A stretch of DNA of 64,000 nucleotides from the NCBI GenBank assembly GCA_016721465.1, contig JADKIA010000030.1, forward strand, positions 124,001 through 188,000, given 5' to 3'. Shown here piece by piece: positions 10,156 through 18,583 of the stretch (positions within the stretch are counted from its first letter, which is position 1; every line of letters begins with the position of its first letter). Position numbers and translations under genes: made by a program. Source of the stretch: Ideonella sp. GTDB taxonomy: Bacteria; Pseudomonadota; Gammaproteobacteria; Burkholderiales; Burkholderiaceae_C. The notes below the pieces were generated by a model. It saw only the letters and a list, made by a program, of their open reading frames with translations, did no database searches and was not told the DNA's origin.

Positions 10156-11046
10156 CTACTTGCTCGGGCCGCCGCGCCCGCTGCCGATCTGCCAGTTGCC
10201 GCGTCCGTCGGACGCGCTGCGGATCAGGTCTTCGGTGGCTTGGCTGTTGCCGGCGCGCAGGGCTGTCTCGAACGACTCCAGCGACTGCCTGAAGCGCTGC
10301 ATCTGTTGCAGCACCTCTTCGCGGTTGGCCATCAAAATGTCGCGCCAGATGGCAGGGTCGCTGGCGGCAATGCGGGTGAAATCACGAAAGCCCGGGCCGG
10401 CCAGCGACAGGTAGTCGCGCCCGGCGCTCTGGTTCGCGATGGCGTTGAAATAGGCAAAGGCGAGCAAGTGCGGCAGGTGGCTGACCGCGGCAAAGGCCGC
10501 GTCGTGGTTCTCGGCCGTCATCTTCAGCACCTGCGAGCCGATGGCCGACCACACGTCGGTGGCCCGTTGCACCATCACCGGCGAGGTCTGTGGCAGCGGC
10601 GTCAGGATGACCTGGCGTCCTTCGTACAGCGATGCATCCGCGTGCTGCACGCCAGCACTTTCCTTGCCGGCCACCGGGTGCGCCGGAACGAAGGAGGCAA
10701 TGCGCTCGCGCAGCACCCGACGGGCCGTGTCCACCACGTCGCGCTTGGTCGAGCCCACGTCCATGAACAGCACATTGGGCTCCACCAGATGCCGGATGGC
10801 CTTGAAGGTGGACTCGGTGGCGGCCACGGGCACGGCCAGCACCACGATGTCGGAGCCGGCCACGGCCAGCAGCGCCGACTCGGCCGCGATGTCGATCACG
10901 CCCATGCGCTTGGCCAACTCGGTCGTGGACGGAGACTTGCTGTAACCGATGACGCGCTTGACCAGCCCCGCGCGCTTGAGCGCCAGCGCGAACGAGCCGC
11001 CCATCAGCCCGCAGCCGATGACGCCGAGTTGGTTGAACATGGCCAT
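10156..11046 (-). CDS. tyrA: Prephenate dehydrogenase
   Basis: A 296-residue NAD(P)-dependent enzyme of tyrosine synthesis. The N-terminal Rossmann signature GVIGCGLMGGSFALAL is followed by the prephenate dehydrogenase core (DVGSTKRDVV, HPVAGKESAG, SHLPHLLAFAYFN). The start ATG at 11046 overlaps the pheA stop by ATGA; a second ATG at 11040 is also possible. No strong Shine-Dalgarno is visible, consistent with coupling to pheA. It follows pheA and precedes aroA, forming an aromatic amino-acid block. Confidence 0.94.
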   Translation of the reverse strand: MAMFNQLGVIGCGLMGGSFALALKRAGLVKRVIGYSKSPSTTELAKRMGVIDIAAESALLAVAGSDIVVLAVPVAATESTFKAIRHLVEPNVLFMDVGSTKRDVVDTARRVLRERIASFVPAHPVAGKESAGVQHADASLYEGRQVILTPLPQTSPVMVQRATDVWSAIGSQVLKMTAENHDAAFAAVSHLPHLLAFAYFNAIANQSAGRDYLSLAGPGFRDFTRIAASDPAIWRDILMANREEVLQQMQRFRQSLESFETALRAGNSQATEDLIRSASDGRGNWQIGSGRGGPSK

Positions 11047-12152
11047 CAGTGCACGTCGATCGGGTAGGTGCCCAGCACCTTGAAGAAGGCGCAGGTCTGG
11101 CGCAAGGCACGCAGCGCCGTGGACACGTTTTCGTCGTCCGGATGGCCCTGGATGTCGATGTAGAAGTAGTACTCCCATTGGCCCGAGCGCGCGGGGCGCG
11201 ACTCGAAGCGCGTCATCGACACGCCGTGCACCTTCAGTGGCACCAGCATGTCGTGCACGGCACCGGGCTTGTTGTCCACCGACACCACCAGGCTGGTGCA
11301 ATCGTGTCCCGAGGCCTTCGGCGCCGGGTGGCGATCCGGGTGCGTGACGATGGCGAAGCGGGTGCGGTTGTGGGCGTCGTCCTGAATGGCCGGCGACACC
11401 ACGTGCAGACCGAACTCCGCGGCCGCGCGCTCGCTGGCGATGGCCGCCAGGCTGGGGTCCAGCGAGGCCAGCCGCGCGCCTTCCGCATTGCTGGACACAG
11501 GGCGACGCTCCACGTCGGGCATGTGCTGGCTGAGCCAGCCGTGGCATTGGGCCAGGGCCTGTGGATGGGCACAGACGGCCTTGATCCCGGCGCGGGCGTT
11601 GTCCTTGCGCAGCAGGTTGTGCCGCACGATCAGGCTGGTCTCGCCGATGATGAACAGCGGCATGGTCAGGAACAGGTCGAGCGAACGCGTGACCACGCCC
11701 TCGGTGTTGTTCTCGACCGGCACCACGCCGAAGTCGGCGGCACCGGCGGTGGTGCAGCGGATCACCTCGTCGAAGCTGCCGCAGGGCACGCGCACGATGG
11801 AGCTGCCGAAAAAGCCCAGGGCCGCCTCTTCGCTGAAGGTGCCGGCCGGGCCCAGAAAGGCCACGCGTGTCGGTGTTTCCAGCGCACGGCAGGCCGACAT
11901 GATCTCGCGCCAGATCGGGGCGACGCTGTCGTTCTTCAGCGGGCCGGGGTTCACGGCCTTCAGACCATCGATCACCTGCGCCTCGCGCTCGGGGCGAAAC
12001 ACCACCGAGCCCTCGTGCTTCTTCAGCTCGCCCACATCCAGTGCCAGGCCGGCACGTCGATTGAGCAGTGCCAGCAATTCCCGGTCGACGGCATCGATGC
12101 GCTCTCGCAGGGCCAGCAGCGCGGGTGCCGGCTGTTGGGCTGCGGAGCTCAT
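11046..12152 (-). CDS. pheA: Bifunctional chorismate mutase / prephenate dehydratase
   Basis: A 368-residue P-protein of phenylalanine synthesis. The AroQ-type chorismate mutase domain is at about 10-90 (LRERIDAVDRELLALLNRRAGLA), the prephenate dehydratase domain at about 95-275 (VAFLGPAGTFSEEAA, VENNTEGVV, NRTRFAIV), and a C-terminal ACT domain includes the ESRP motif used in phenylalanine feedback inhibition. Both ends are ATGA overlaps, with the upstream DUF2059-like gene and downstream tyrA. serC, often present just upstream of pheA in relatives, is absent here. Confidence 0.95.
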   Translation of the reverse strand: MSSAAQQPAPALLALRERIDAVDRELLALLNRRAGLALDVGELKKHEGSVVFRPEREAQVIDGLKAVNPGPLKNDSVAPIWREIMSACRALETPTRVAFLGPAGTFSEEAALGFFGSSIVRVPCGSFDEVIRCTTAGAADFGVVPVENNTEGVVTRSLDLFLTMPLFIIGETSLIVRHNLLRKDNARAGIKAVCAHPQALAQCHGWLSQHMPDVERRPVSSNAEGARLASLDPSLAAIASERAAAEFGLHVVSPAIQDDAHNRTRFAIVTHPDRHPAPKASGHDCTSLVVSVDNKPGAVHDMLVPLKVHGVSMTRFESRPARSGQWEYYFYIDIQGHPDDENVSTALRALRQTCAFFKVLGTYPIDVH

Positions 12153-12769
12153 TTCTTGGCGGCGGACGCTGCGGCCTTGGTCGGCCCGGACGCGACGGGC
12201 TTCTTGGCGCCAGAGGCGGCCGCCGCGGGCGCTTCCAGACCGAGGCGCTTGGCCACGGATTCCTGCAGCGCCTTGAGCTTGGGTTCGACGGTGGACCGCG
12301 TGTCGGTGACCAGCTTGTCCATCAGGGCCTTCTGCATGTCATTGCCCATGCCCTGGTACTTGCGGTAGATGGGAGCCTCGAGCATCGCCACCAGTTGCTT
12401 CAGTTCGTCCTCGCTGAGCTTTTCTTCCAGCACCGGCCCCACCGCGCTGGGGGCGAGCTTCGTGGCACGGTCCCTCAACAAGGGCACCACCTCGTCGCCG
12501 TACTTCTTGAATTCCGCCTGCAGGTCGCGGGCGGTGGCTTCACGTTGCTCTGGCGGCACGCGGTTCTGCAAGACCGCCCCGACCTGTTGCCCCAGCTGGG
12601 CGATGGACTGTTCGGCCAGGCCGCGCGCCAGCAGGTCGAAGGAGGGTTGCTGCAACTGCAGCACCTTCTGCACCAGCTCCTTCTTGGCCGGCGATGCCGC
12701 GCCCTGCGCAAACCCCAGCGTGCAGGCGGCGGCCAGGGTGGTGGCCGTGATCAGGCGTATGAAGCTCAT
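12149..12769 (-). CDS. Secreted DUF2059-like protein
   Basis: A 206-residue protein with an N-terminal signal peptide (MSFIRLITATTLAAACTLGFAQG). A helical domain follows (KKELVQKVLQLQQPSFDLLARGLAEQ; LSEDELKQLVAMLEAPIYRKYQ) of the type seen in DUF2059 proteins, and then an Ala/Lys-rich low-complexity tail. It is probably periplasmic. The function of the family is not established. It is wedged between gyrA and pheA with a 4-base ATGA overlap on each side, so its expression should follow gyrA. Confidence 0.78.
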   Translation of the reverse strand: MSFIRLITATTLAAACTLGFAQGAASPAKKELVQKVLQLQQPSFDLLARGLAEQSIAQLGQQVGAVLQNRVPPEQREATARDLQAEFKKYGDEVVPLLRDRATKLAPSAVGPVLEEKLSEDELKQLVAMLEAPIYRKYQGMGNDMQKALMDKLVTDTRSTVEPKLKALQESVAKRLGLEAPAAAASGAKKPVASGPTKAAASAAKK

Positions 12770-15414
12770 GTGGGGTCCTGTGGGTTGGAATCGGAATCGG
12801 CGCCGGTCTCGGCATCGGAATCGGGGTCGCCATTGGCGTCGTTCTCGACGATGCGTTGCAGTCCGGAAAGCTTGGTGCCATCGTCCAGTGCGATCAGCGT
12901 CACGCCCTGGGTGGCGCGGCCCAGTTCGCGGATCTCCGACACGCGGGTGCGCACCAGCACGCCCTTGTCGGTGATCAGCATGATCTCGTCGGCCGCGCGC
13001 ACCAGCGTGGCGGCCACGACCTTGCCGTTGCGCTCACTTTGCACGATGGCGATCATGCCCTTGCCGCCGCGCAGATGGCGCGTGTACTCGGCGATGCTGG
13101 TGCGCTTGCCATAGCCGTTTTCGGTGGCGGTGAGCACGCTCTGTTCTTCGTCCTCGGCCACCAGCATGGCGATCACGCTCTGGCCATCCTCCAGGTTCAT
13201 GCCGCGCACGCCGCGCGCCTGGCGGCCGAGCGGACGGACCTCGTCCTCGTCGAAGCGCACCGCCTTGCCGTTGTCGGAGAACAGCATCACATCGTGCTTG
13301 CCGTCGGTGAGCGCCGCACCGATCAGGTGATCGCCGTCGTCCAGGTCCACGGCGATGATGCCGGACTTGCGTGGATTGCTGAATTCGTCCAGCGCGGTCT
13401 TCTTGACCGTGCCCAGCGCCGTGCTCATGAAGATGAAGTGGTCGCCCGGAAAGCTGCGGAACTGGCCGGTGAGCGGCAGCACCACGGTCACCTTCTCGTC
13501 GGGCTGCAGCGGGAACATGTTGACGATGGGCTTGCCGCGCGAGGCGCGTCCGCCCTGCGGCACTTCCCAGACCTTGAGCCAGTACACGCGGCCGCGGTTG
13601 CTGAAGCACAGGATCCAGTCGTGGGTGTTGGCAATGAAGAGCTGGTCGATCCAGTCGTCTTCCTTGGTCGTGGTCGCCTGCTTGCCGCGGCCACCGCGGC
13701 GTTGCGCGCGGTATTCGGCCAGAGGCTGGCTCTTGAAGTAGCCGGTGTGGCTGAGCGTCACCACCATGTCGGTGGGCGTGATCAGGTCCTCGGTGCCGAG
13801 TTCCTGCACGTTGTGCTCCACCACGCTGCGGCGCACGGCCAGCTTGGTGGTGCCGAACTCGGCCTTCAACGCGGTGAGCTCGTCGGCGATGATGGTCGTC
13901 ACGCGCTCGGGCTTGGCCAGGATGTCGAGCAGGTCGGCAATGACCGACATCACGTCCTTGTACTCGCCGATGATCTTGTCCTGCTCCAGCCCGGTGAGGC
14001 GCTGCAGGCGCATCTGCAGGATTTCTTGCGCCTGGTCGTCCGACAACCGATACAGGCCGTCCGACTGCAAACCGTAGTTGGCCGGCAGGCCTTCGGGACG
14101 GTAGGCGGCACGGCCGCCGGGCGTGTCGGCTTCGGCGCGCGAAAGCATGTCGCGCACCATGGACGAGTCCCAGCTCTTGGCCATCAGCGCAGCCTTGGCC
14201 ACCGGGGGGGTGGGCGAGGTCTTGATGGTCTCGATGAACTCGTCGATGTTGGCCAGCGCCACCGCCAGGCCTTCGAGCACATGGCCGCGTTCGCGCGCCT
14301 TGCGCAGCTCGAACACGGTGCGGCGCGTCACCACCTCGCGGCGGTGCTCGAGGAAGATGTCGAGCAACTGCTTCAGGTTGCACAGCTTGGGCTGACCATC
14401 GATCAGCGCCACCATGTTCATGCCGAAGGTGTCCTGCAGCTGCGTCTGCTTGTACAGGTTGTTCAGCACCACCTCGGGCACTTCGCCGCGCTTCAACTCG
14501 ATGACCACGCGCATGCCCGACTTGTCGGACTCATCCTGGATGTGGCTGATGCCCTCGATCTTCTTGTCGTGCACGAGCTCGGCGATGCGCTCGAGCAGCG
14601 TCTTCTTGTTCACCTGGTAGGGGATCTCGTCGACGATGATCGACTGGCGCGCGCCCTTGTCGATGTCCTCGAAGTGGCACTTGGCGCGCATGATCACCTT
14701 GCCGCGGCCCGTGCGGTAACCCTCGCGCACGCCGTTCACGCCGTAGATGATGCCGGCGGTGGGGAAGTCGGGCGCCGGGATGATCTCCATCAGCTCTTCG
14801 AGCGTGGCCTGCGGGCTCTTCAGCAAATGCAGGCAGGCATCGACCACTTCGTTCAGGTTGTGCGGCGGGATGTTGGTGGCCATCCCCACCGCAATGCCGG
14901 CCGAACCATTGATCAGCAGGTTGGGCAGGCGTGCCGGCAGCACCGTGGGCTCTTTCTCCGAGCCGTCGTAGTTGGGCGCGAAGTCGACCGTTTCCTTGTC
15001 GATGTCGGCCAGCATCTCATGGGCGATCTTGGACAGGCGGATTTCGGTGTAACGCATGGCGGCGGCGTTGTCGCCGTCCACCGAGCCGAAGTTGCCCTGG
15101 CCATCGACCAGCATGTGGCGCAACGAGAAATCCTGGGCCATGCGCACGATGGTGTCGTACACCGCCGTGTCGCCGTGCGGGTGGTACTTGCCGATCACGT
15201 CGCCGACGATGCGTGCACTCTTCTTGTAGGGGCGGTTCCAGTCGTTGTTCAGCTCGTGCATCGCGAACAACACGCGCCGATGCACCGGTTTGAGGCCATC
15301 GCGCGCGTCCGGCAGGGCCCGGCCCACGATCACGCTCATCGCGTAATCCAGATATGAACGCCGCATTTCCTCTTCGAGGCTGATGGGCAGGGTTTCCTTG
15401 GCGAACTGGGTCAT
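12766..15414 (-). CDS. gyrA: DNA gyrase subunit A
   Basis: A type IIA topoisomerase subunit of 882 residues from the ATG at 15414. With this start the catalytic tyrosine (AAMRYTEIRL) is residue 122 and the quinolone-determining position is Thr83 (HPHGDTAVYD), the same numbering as in Escherichia coli. An in-frame ATG at 15429 would add five residues. The N-terminal breakage-reunion domain and the C-terminal beta-pinwheel with the GyrA box (QRRGGRGK) are intact. The acidic, Asp-rich tail is usual. Thr83 and Asp87 look like a normal wild-type form for this group. It is divergent from ompA and overlaps the next gene by ATGA. Confidence 0.96.
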   Translation of the reverse strand: MTQFAKETLPISLEEEMRRSYLDYAMSVIVGRALPDARDGLKPVHRRVLFAMHELNNDWNRPYKKSARIVGDVIGKYHPHGDTAVYDTIVRMAQDFSLRHMLVDGQGNFGSVDGDNAAAMRYTEIRLSKIAHEMLADIDKETVDFAPNYDGSEKEPTVLPARLPNLLINGSAGIAVGMATNIPPHNLNEVVDACLHLLKSPQATLEELMEIIPAPDFPTAGIIYGVNGVREGYRTGRGKVIMRAKCHFEDIDKGARQSIIVDEIPYQVNKKTLLERIAELVHDKKIEGISHIQDESDKSGMRVVIELKRGEVPEVVLNNLYKQTQLQDTFGMNMVALIDGQPKLCNLKQLLDIFLEHRREVVTRRTVFELRKARERGHVLEGLAVALANIDEFIETIKTSPTPPVAKAALMAKSWDSSMVRDMLSRAEADTPGGRAAYRPEGLPANYGLQSDGLYRLSDDQAQEILQMRLQRLTGLEQDKIIGEYKDVMSVIADLLDILAKPERVTTIIADELTALKAEFGTTKLAVRRSVVEHNVQELGTEDLITPTDMVVTLSHTGYFKSQPLAEYRAQRRGGRGKQATTTKEDDWIDQLFIANTHDWILCFSNRGRVYWLKVWEVPQGGRASRGKPIVNMFPLQPDEKVTVVLPLTGQFRSFPGDHFIFMSTALGTVKKTALDEFSNPRKSGIIAVDLDDGDHLIGAALTDGKHDVMLFSDNGKAVRFDEDEVRPLGRQARGVRGMNLEDGQSVIAMLVAEDEEQSVLTATENGYGKRTSIAEYTRHLRGGKGMIAIVQSERNGKVVAATLVRAADEIMLITDKGVLVRTRVSEIRELGRATQGVTLIALDDGTKLSGLQRIVENDANGDPDSDAETGADSDSNPQDPT

Positions 15415-15569
15415 GCCGGATGGGGTCATGCAAAAAGGCGGCGGGCTGAAGGCCGTGGCTCGAGCGGCCGCGAGGCGAGATGCCGACGGCGATCGCGGAT
15501 TCTATGTCGGGGGTGGTCTGTCGCGGCCATGCAACAACATCGCGGGCAGTTGCCAACTGCGGGGTGAAT

Positions 15570-15600
15570 TTGCGGTCGACCCGGGACCCTATGGCACAAT
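15570..15600 (+). promoter_or_regulatory. Possible ompA promoter
   Basis: TTGCGG (15570-15575) and CACAAT (15595-15600) lie upstream of ompA with a 19-base spacer, longer than ideal. The rest of the 291-base divergent gyrA-ompA gap shows no better match. It would leave a 5' leader of about 100 bases, as common for abundant porin-type mRNAs. Confidence 0.3.
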
Positions 15601-15705
15601 GACTCGTCGGTGGTAAACGCTCGCCAAAACGTGTGTTTGCTGGCTATACCTGCTTCCGATTTAGACGTAACGCAGCCAATTGCGGCTTTCCTCGAGAGGA
15701 GAATC

Positions 15706-16401
15706 ATGAAGAAACTCAACAAGGTGGCGGTGCTCTTCGCGTCGGCCCTTCTGGTCGCGCCCGTCATGGTGCTTGCACAACCGGCCGCCCAATCGGTCGA
15801 CAACTGGCGTAATGCTGACAACAGCAATACCTGGATGAACGGCACGAACGAACTGTGCTGGCGCGATGCCTTCTGGACGCCCGAGACGGCTTCCATGGAG
15901 TGCGACGGCGCCTACAAGAAGCCTGCCGCCCCGGCGCCTGCTCCTGCTCCGGCGCCTGCCCCCGCTCCGGCGCCTGCCCCGGTCGCTCCGGCTCCGGCTC
16001 CGGCTCCGGCTCCTGTTGCTGCCGCGCCGGCTGCCCCGGTGAGCGAGAAGGTCACCTTCGCTGCGGACGCGTTCTTCGATGTGAACAAGGCCGTGTTGAA
16101 GCCCGAAGCCAAGGCCAAGCTGGATGATCTGGTCAGCAAGACCGCCGGCATCAACCTCGAAGTGATCATCGCCGTCGGCCACACCGACTCCGATGGCAGC
16201 GATGCCTTCAACCAGAAGCTGTCGGTTCGCCGTGCTGAAGCCGTCAAGGCCTATCTGGTGAGCAAGGGCGTCGAGAAGAACCGCGTGTACACCGAAGGCA
16301 AGGGCGAGAAGCAGCCCGTGGCCGACAACAAGACCAAGGAAGGTAAGGCCAAGAATCGCCGTACCGAGATCGAGGTCGTCGGTACCCGCACCAAGAAGTA
16401 A
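15706..16401 (+). CDS. ompA: OmpA family outer-membrane protein with Ala-Pro linker
   Basis: A 231-residue protein. A signal peptide (MKKLNKVAVLFASALLVAP, cleaved near AQP) is followed by a short Trp/Asn-rich segment (DNWRNADNSNTWMNGTNELC), an Ala-Pro repeat linker (about residues 77-107) and a C-terminal OmpA-like peptidoglycan-binding domain (TFAADAFFDVNKAVLKPEAK, HTDSDGSDAFNQKLSVRRAEAV, NRRTEIEVV). There is no eight-stranded barrel, so this is the short betaproteobacterial type that tethers the envelope to peptidoglycan. A strong GAGGAG ribosome site lies at the expected distance before the ATG. Three tandem terminators follow, suggesting a very highly expressed gene. Confidence 0.92.
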   Translation: MKKLNKVAVLFASALLVAPVMVLAQPAAQSVDNWRNADNSNTWMNGTNELCWRDAFWTPETASMECDGAYKKPAAPAPAPAPAPAPAPAPAPVAPAPAPAPAPVAAAPAAPVSEKVTFAADAFFDVNKAVLKPEAKAKLDDLVSKTAGINLEVIIAVGHTDSDGSDAFNQKLSVRRAEAVKAYLVSKGVEKNRVYTEGKGEKQPVADNKTKEGKAKNRRTEIEVVGTRTKK

Positions 16402-16424
16402 GCGGCGCCTTCAGCGCTTGCACA

Positions 16425-16509
16425 AACCCCGCCTCGGCGGGGTTTTTCGCATCTGAGCCCCGCCTCGGCGGGGTTTTTCGCATCTGAGCCCCGCCTCGGC
16501 GGTGTTTTT
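16425..16509 (+). terminator. Three tandem intrinsic terminators after ompA
   Basis: A GC-rich stem (CCCCGCC TC GGCGGGG) followed by TTTTT occurs three times with an exact 31-base period (hairpins at 16425-16447, 16457-16478 and 16488-16509). The connecting CGCATCTGAG is identical. The third copy has one base changed in its stem. The array insulates ompA from ubiG. It looks like tandem duplication of a terminator. Confidence 0.92.
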
Positions 16510-16536
16510 GGCGTCCGGCCTCGACTTGCCTATACG
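16508..16536 (+). promoter_or_regulatory. Probable ubiG promoter
   Basis: TTGGCG (16508-16513) and TATACG (16531-16536) are separated by 17 bases, the ideal spacing for the main sigma factor. They begin in the tail of the third ompA terminator. Transcription would start near 16543, so the ATG at 16537 would not be transcribed and ubiG translation would begin on a very short or absent leader. Confidence 0.5.
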
Positions 16537-16545
16537 ATGTTGCCC

Positions 16546-17250
16546 ATGTCCATGAATGCCGACCCCCAGGAACTGGCCAAGTTCGGAGACCTCGCCCACA
16601 AGTGGTGGGATCCTGAAGGAGAGTTCCGTCCCCTGCACGATCTCAACCCCCTGCGGCTCGACTGGATCGATGCGCAGGTGCGCCTTCCTGGCAAGCGGGT
16701 CGTCGACGTCGGCTGTGGCGGCGGCATCCTGTCCGAGTCGATGGCCAGGCGCGGTGCCGAGGTGCTCGGGGTGGACCTGTCCGTCAAGCCGCTGCGGGTG
16801 GCGCAACTCCACGCCATGGAAGCGGGCCTGGCGAACCTGGCCTATCGCGAGGTGGCCGTGGAGGCACTGGCGGCCGAGGCGCCTGCGTCCTTCGACGCCG
16901 TCACCTGCATGGAAATGCTGGAACATGTGCCCGAGCCCGCGTCGGTCGTGCGCGCCTGTGCGGCCCTGGTCAAGCCAGGCGGTTGGGTGTTCTTTTCGAC
17001 GATCAACCGCAATGCCAAGGCCTTCCTGCTGGCCATCGTGGGGGCCGAGCACCTGCTGAAGATGCTGCCCAAGGGCACGCACGAGTACGCCCGGTTCCTG
17101 CGCCCGAGTGAACTGTCGCGCTTTGCTCGCGATGCGGGATTGGACGTGGTTGAGTTCAAGGGCATGGAGTTCAATCCCTTGAGCAAGCGCTATCGCCTGA
17201 CGGCGGACACCTCGGTCAACTACCTGATCGCCTGCCGTCGCCCGGGCTGA
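16546..17250 (+). CDS. ubiG: Ubiquinone biosynthesis O-methyltransferase UbiG
   Basis: A 234-residue SAM-dependent methyltransferase carrying out both O-methylation steps of ubiquinone synthesis. The family start AKFGDLAHKWWDPEGEFRPLHDLNPLRL is followed by the SAM motif VVDVGCGGGILSESMA and the UbiG block EMLEHVPEP. Three ATG codons (16537, 16546, 16552) are in frame. I chose 16546 because the apparent promoter would exclude the first; 16552 is equally possible. gph follows after only two bases, so ubiG, gph and perhaps ssrA share transcription. Confidence 0.93.
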   Translation: MSMNADPQELAKFGDLAHKWWDPEGEFRPLHDLNPLRLDWIDAQVRLPGKRVVDVGCGGGILSESMARRGAEVLGVDLSVKPLRVAQLHAMEAGLANLAYREVAVEALAAEAPASFDAVTCMEMLEHVPEPASVVRACAALVKPGGWVFFSTINRNAKAFLLAIVGAEHLLKMLPKGTHEYARFLRPSELSRFARDAGLDVVEFKGMEFNPLSKRYRLTADTSVNYLIACRRPG

Positions 17251-17252
17251 GC

Positions 17253-17936
17253 ATGTTGGCCAGGGCACCATCCGCCGCTGCACCGAAAGCAGTGCTGTTC
17301 GATCTGGACGGCACGCTCATCGACAGCGCCCCCGACCTGGCCAGCGCGGCCAATGGCCTGCGTGCCGACCATGGGCTGCCGCCCTTGCCCTACGAGCTGT
17401 TGCGTCCGATGGTGGGCACCGGCGCTCGAGGCATGGTGGGCGTGGCTTTTGGTGTCGCGCCCGGTGACTTTCGATTCGAGGCCTTGAAGGACGCGTTCCT
17501 TGCGCACTATGCCCAGCGCCTGCTCGACCAGACCCGCGTGTTCGACGCCATCGCACCTGTGCTGTCGGCGCTGGACCGGGCCGGCACGCCCTGGGGCATC
17601 GTCACCAACAAGGCCACCCGCTTTGCGCAACCCGTGATCGCGGGCCTGGGCTTGCACGAGCGCGCCGCTGTCTTCATCGCCGGCGACACCACGCCGCACG
17701 CCAAGCCCCACCCTGCGCCATTGCTGGAAGCAGCGCGCCGGCTGGGTCTGCTCGCCAGCGACTGCGTCTACATCGGTGACGATGAACGCGACATCCAGGC
17801 CGGCCGCAATGCCGGCATGGCGACACTGGCGGCGGCTTGGGGCTACCTGGGTCGAGGTGAGCCGATCGATGCCTGGGGCGCCGATCGGGTGCTGCAGTTG
17901 CCCGGCGAGCTCTTGAACTGGCTGGAACTGGCCTAA
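17253..17936 (+). CDS. gph: Phosphoglycolate phosphatase (HAD family)
   Basis: A 227-residue HAD hydrolase with all motifs: motif I DLDGTLIDSAPDL (nucleophile Asp and acid/base Asp), motif II Thr in GIVTNK, Lys in HAKPHPAP and motif IV GDDERD. It removes phosphate from 2-phosphoglycolate arising from DNA repair. Position two bases after ubiG is the conserved Burkholderiales arrangement. Its stop codon overlaps the probable -10 box of ssrA. Confidence 0.9.
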   Translation: MLARAPSAAAPKAVLFDLDGTLIDSAPDLASAANGLRADHGLPPLPYELLRPMVGTGARGMVGVAFGVAPGDFRFEALKDAFLAHYAQRLLDQTRVFDAIAPVLSALDRAGTPWGIVTNKATRFAQPVIAGLGLHERAAVFIAGDTTPHAKPHPAPLLEAARRLGLLASDCVYIGDDERDIQAGRNAGMATLAAAWGYLGRGEPIDAWGADRVLQLPGELLNWLELA

Positions 17937-17939
17937 ACT
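17913..17939 (+). promoter_or_regulatory. Possible ssrA promoter inside the end of gph
   Basis: TTGAAC (17913-17918) and TAAACT (17934-17939) lie in the last codons of gph. The -10 box ends 10 bases before the tmRNA 5' end, as expected, but the 15-base spacer is short, so the -35 assignment is uncertain. Confidence 0.4.
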
Positions 17940-17949
17940 AGGCAGTTCT

Positions 17950-18326
17950 GGGGCCGACCTGGCTTCGACGTGGGTACGGAGTCGGTTCAGGGCATGCCGA
18001 GCGCCAGTAATGCTCGTTAATCCATCTGGAAACAAAGTAACTGCGAACGATACCTCGTACGCCCTCGCCGCCTAAAAACCGGTGAGCTTCGCAACGGTTG
18101 GCCGATGGGCCGGGCCTGACGCCGCAAGGTGAAAGGCTGCGAAGTCATACACATTGGCTGGTGCCGACTTGCGTCATTCAGGTCGGAGCGAGACTCAAGT
18201 GACTGGCGGACTCGGTAGCGTGCTGCTGCGCGACCAAGGCCGTGAGAATCAAATCAGACAGCTACGCATGTAGAACTGGCCGGTGATGGCTTGCGGACGG
18301 GGGTTCGATTCCCCCCGGCTCCACCA
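17950..18326 (+). ncRNA. ssrA: Transfer-messenger RNA (tmRNA, one-piece)
   Basis: A 377-base tmRNA that rescues stalled ribosomes by trans-translation. The 5' GGGGCC pairs with the 3' GGCTCC before ACCA, giving the G3.U pair needed for alanine charging. The T-arm GGGTTCGATTCCCCC is present, as is an encoded CCA at 18324-18326. The tag frame runs from GCG at 18043 to TAA at 18073-18075 and reads ANDTSYALAA, a normal betaproteobacterial tag ending in the ALAA degron. Pseudoknot-forming segments fill the middle. It is a common integration target for mobile elements. Confidence 0.97.
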
Positions 18327-18327
18327 G

Positions 18328-18354
18328 AATAGGGTCCACATGGGACCACGCAAG
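18328..18354. repeat. Left copy of an imperfect 27-bp direct repeat (att-like)
   Basis: This starts two bases after the tmRNA CCA and contains GGTCC-N5-GGACC followed by ACGCAAG. A matching segment lies at 24493-24519: 21 of 27 bases agree without gaps, and the GGTCC/GGACC arms are identical while the five-base spacer differs. The pair brackets the accessory block. Confidence 0.45.
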
Positions 18355-18357
18355 ACG

Positions 18358-18397
18358 AAAAGCCCTAAGTAGATCAACGACTTAGGGCTTTTTCTTT
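18358..18397 (+). terminator. Intrinsic terminator of ssrA
   Basis: Stem AGCCCTAAG (18361-18369) pairs with CTTAGGGCT (18381-18389). A run of A residues precedes it and TTTTTCTTT follows, so it could work in both directions. It ends the ssrA transcript. Confidence 0.9.
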
Positions 18398-18583
18398 GTC
18401 CGCACGGGGCCACATGTCAGCGCTACCGGCCAGCAATCGCGTGCGCAGGTGTGCGGTCGAAGGCGCGTGAACTTCGGGCATCCTGATGCGCGCAACGTCG
18501 GCCCCATGCCGCGTGACGATCATCGCACCTGCCCTCACAGCGAGCTGCGTTGGCGGGGTGAGGGTCTTGTCGTTCCGGGCCAC
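18374..18583 (-). pseudogene. Possible remnant of a Phd/YefM-type antitoxin gene
   Basis: A 69-codon frame contains RAGAMIVTRHGADVARIRMPE, which resembles the beta-hairpin of prevent-host-death antitoxins (typically ITRHGRPVARL). The N-terminal DNA-binding part is not recognisable. The frame reads through the ssrA terminator at its end, so it is not an intact gene. No toxin partner is visible nearby. The similarity rests on a short stretch and could be chance. Confidence 0.25.

Noticed and set aside
12856..15357. Long + strand frame of about 830 codons opposite gyrA
   Set aside because: It is an antisense shadow of gyrA with His/Gln/Ala-rich low-complexity content and no ribosome site.
15936..16030. 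Repeated GCT/CCG-rich segment within ompA
   Set aside because: It encodes an Ala-Pro linker in frame, not a CRISPR or transposable repeat.
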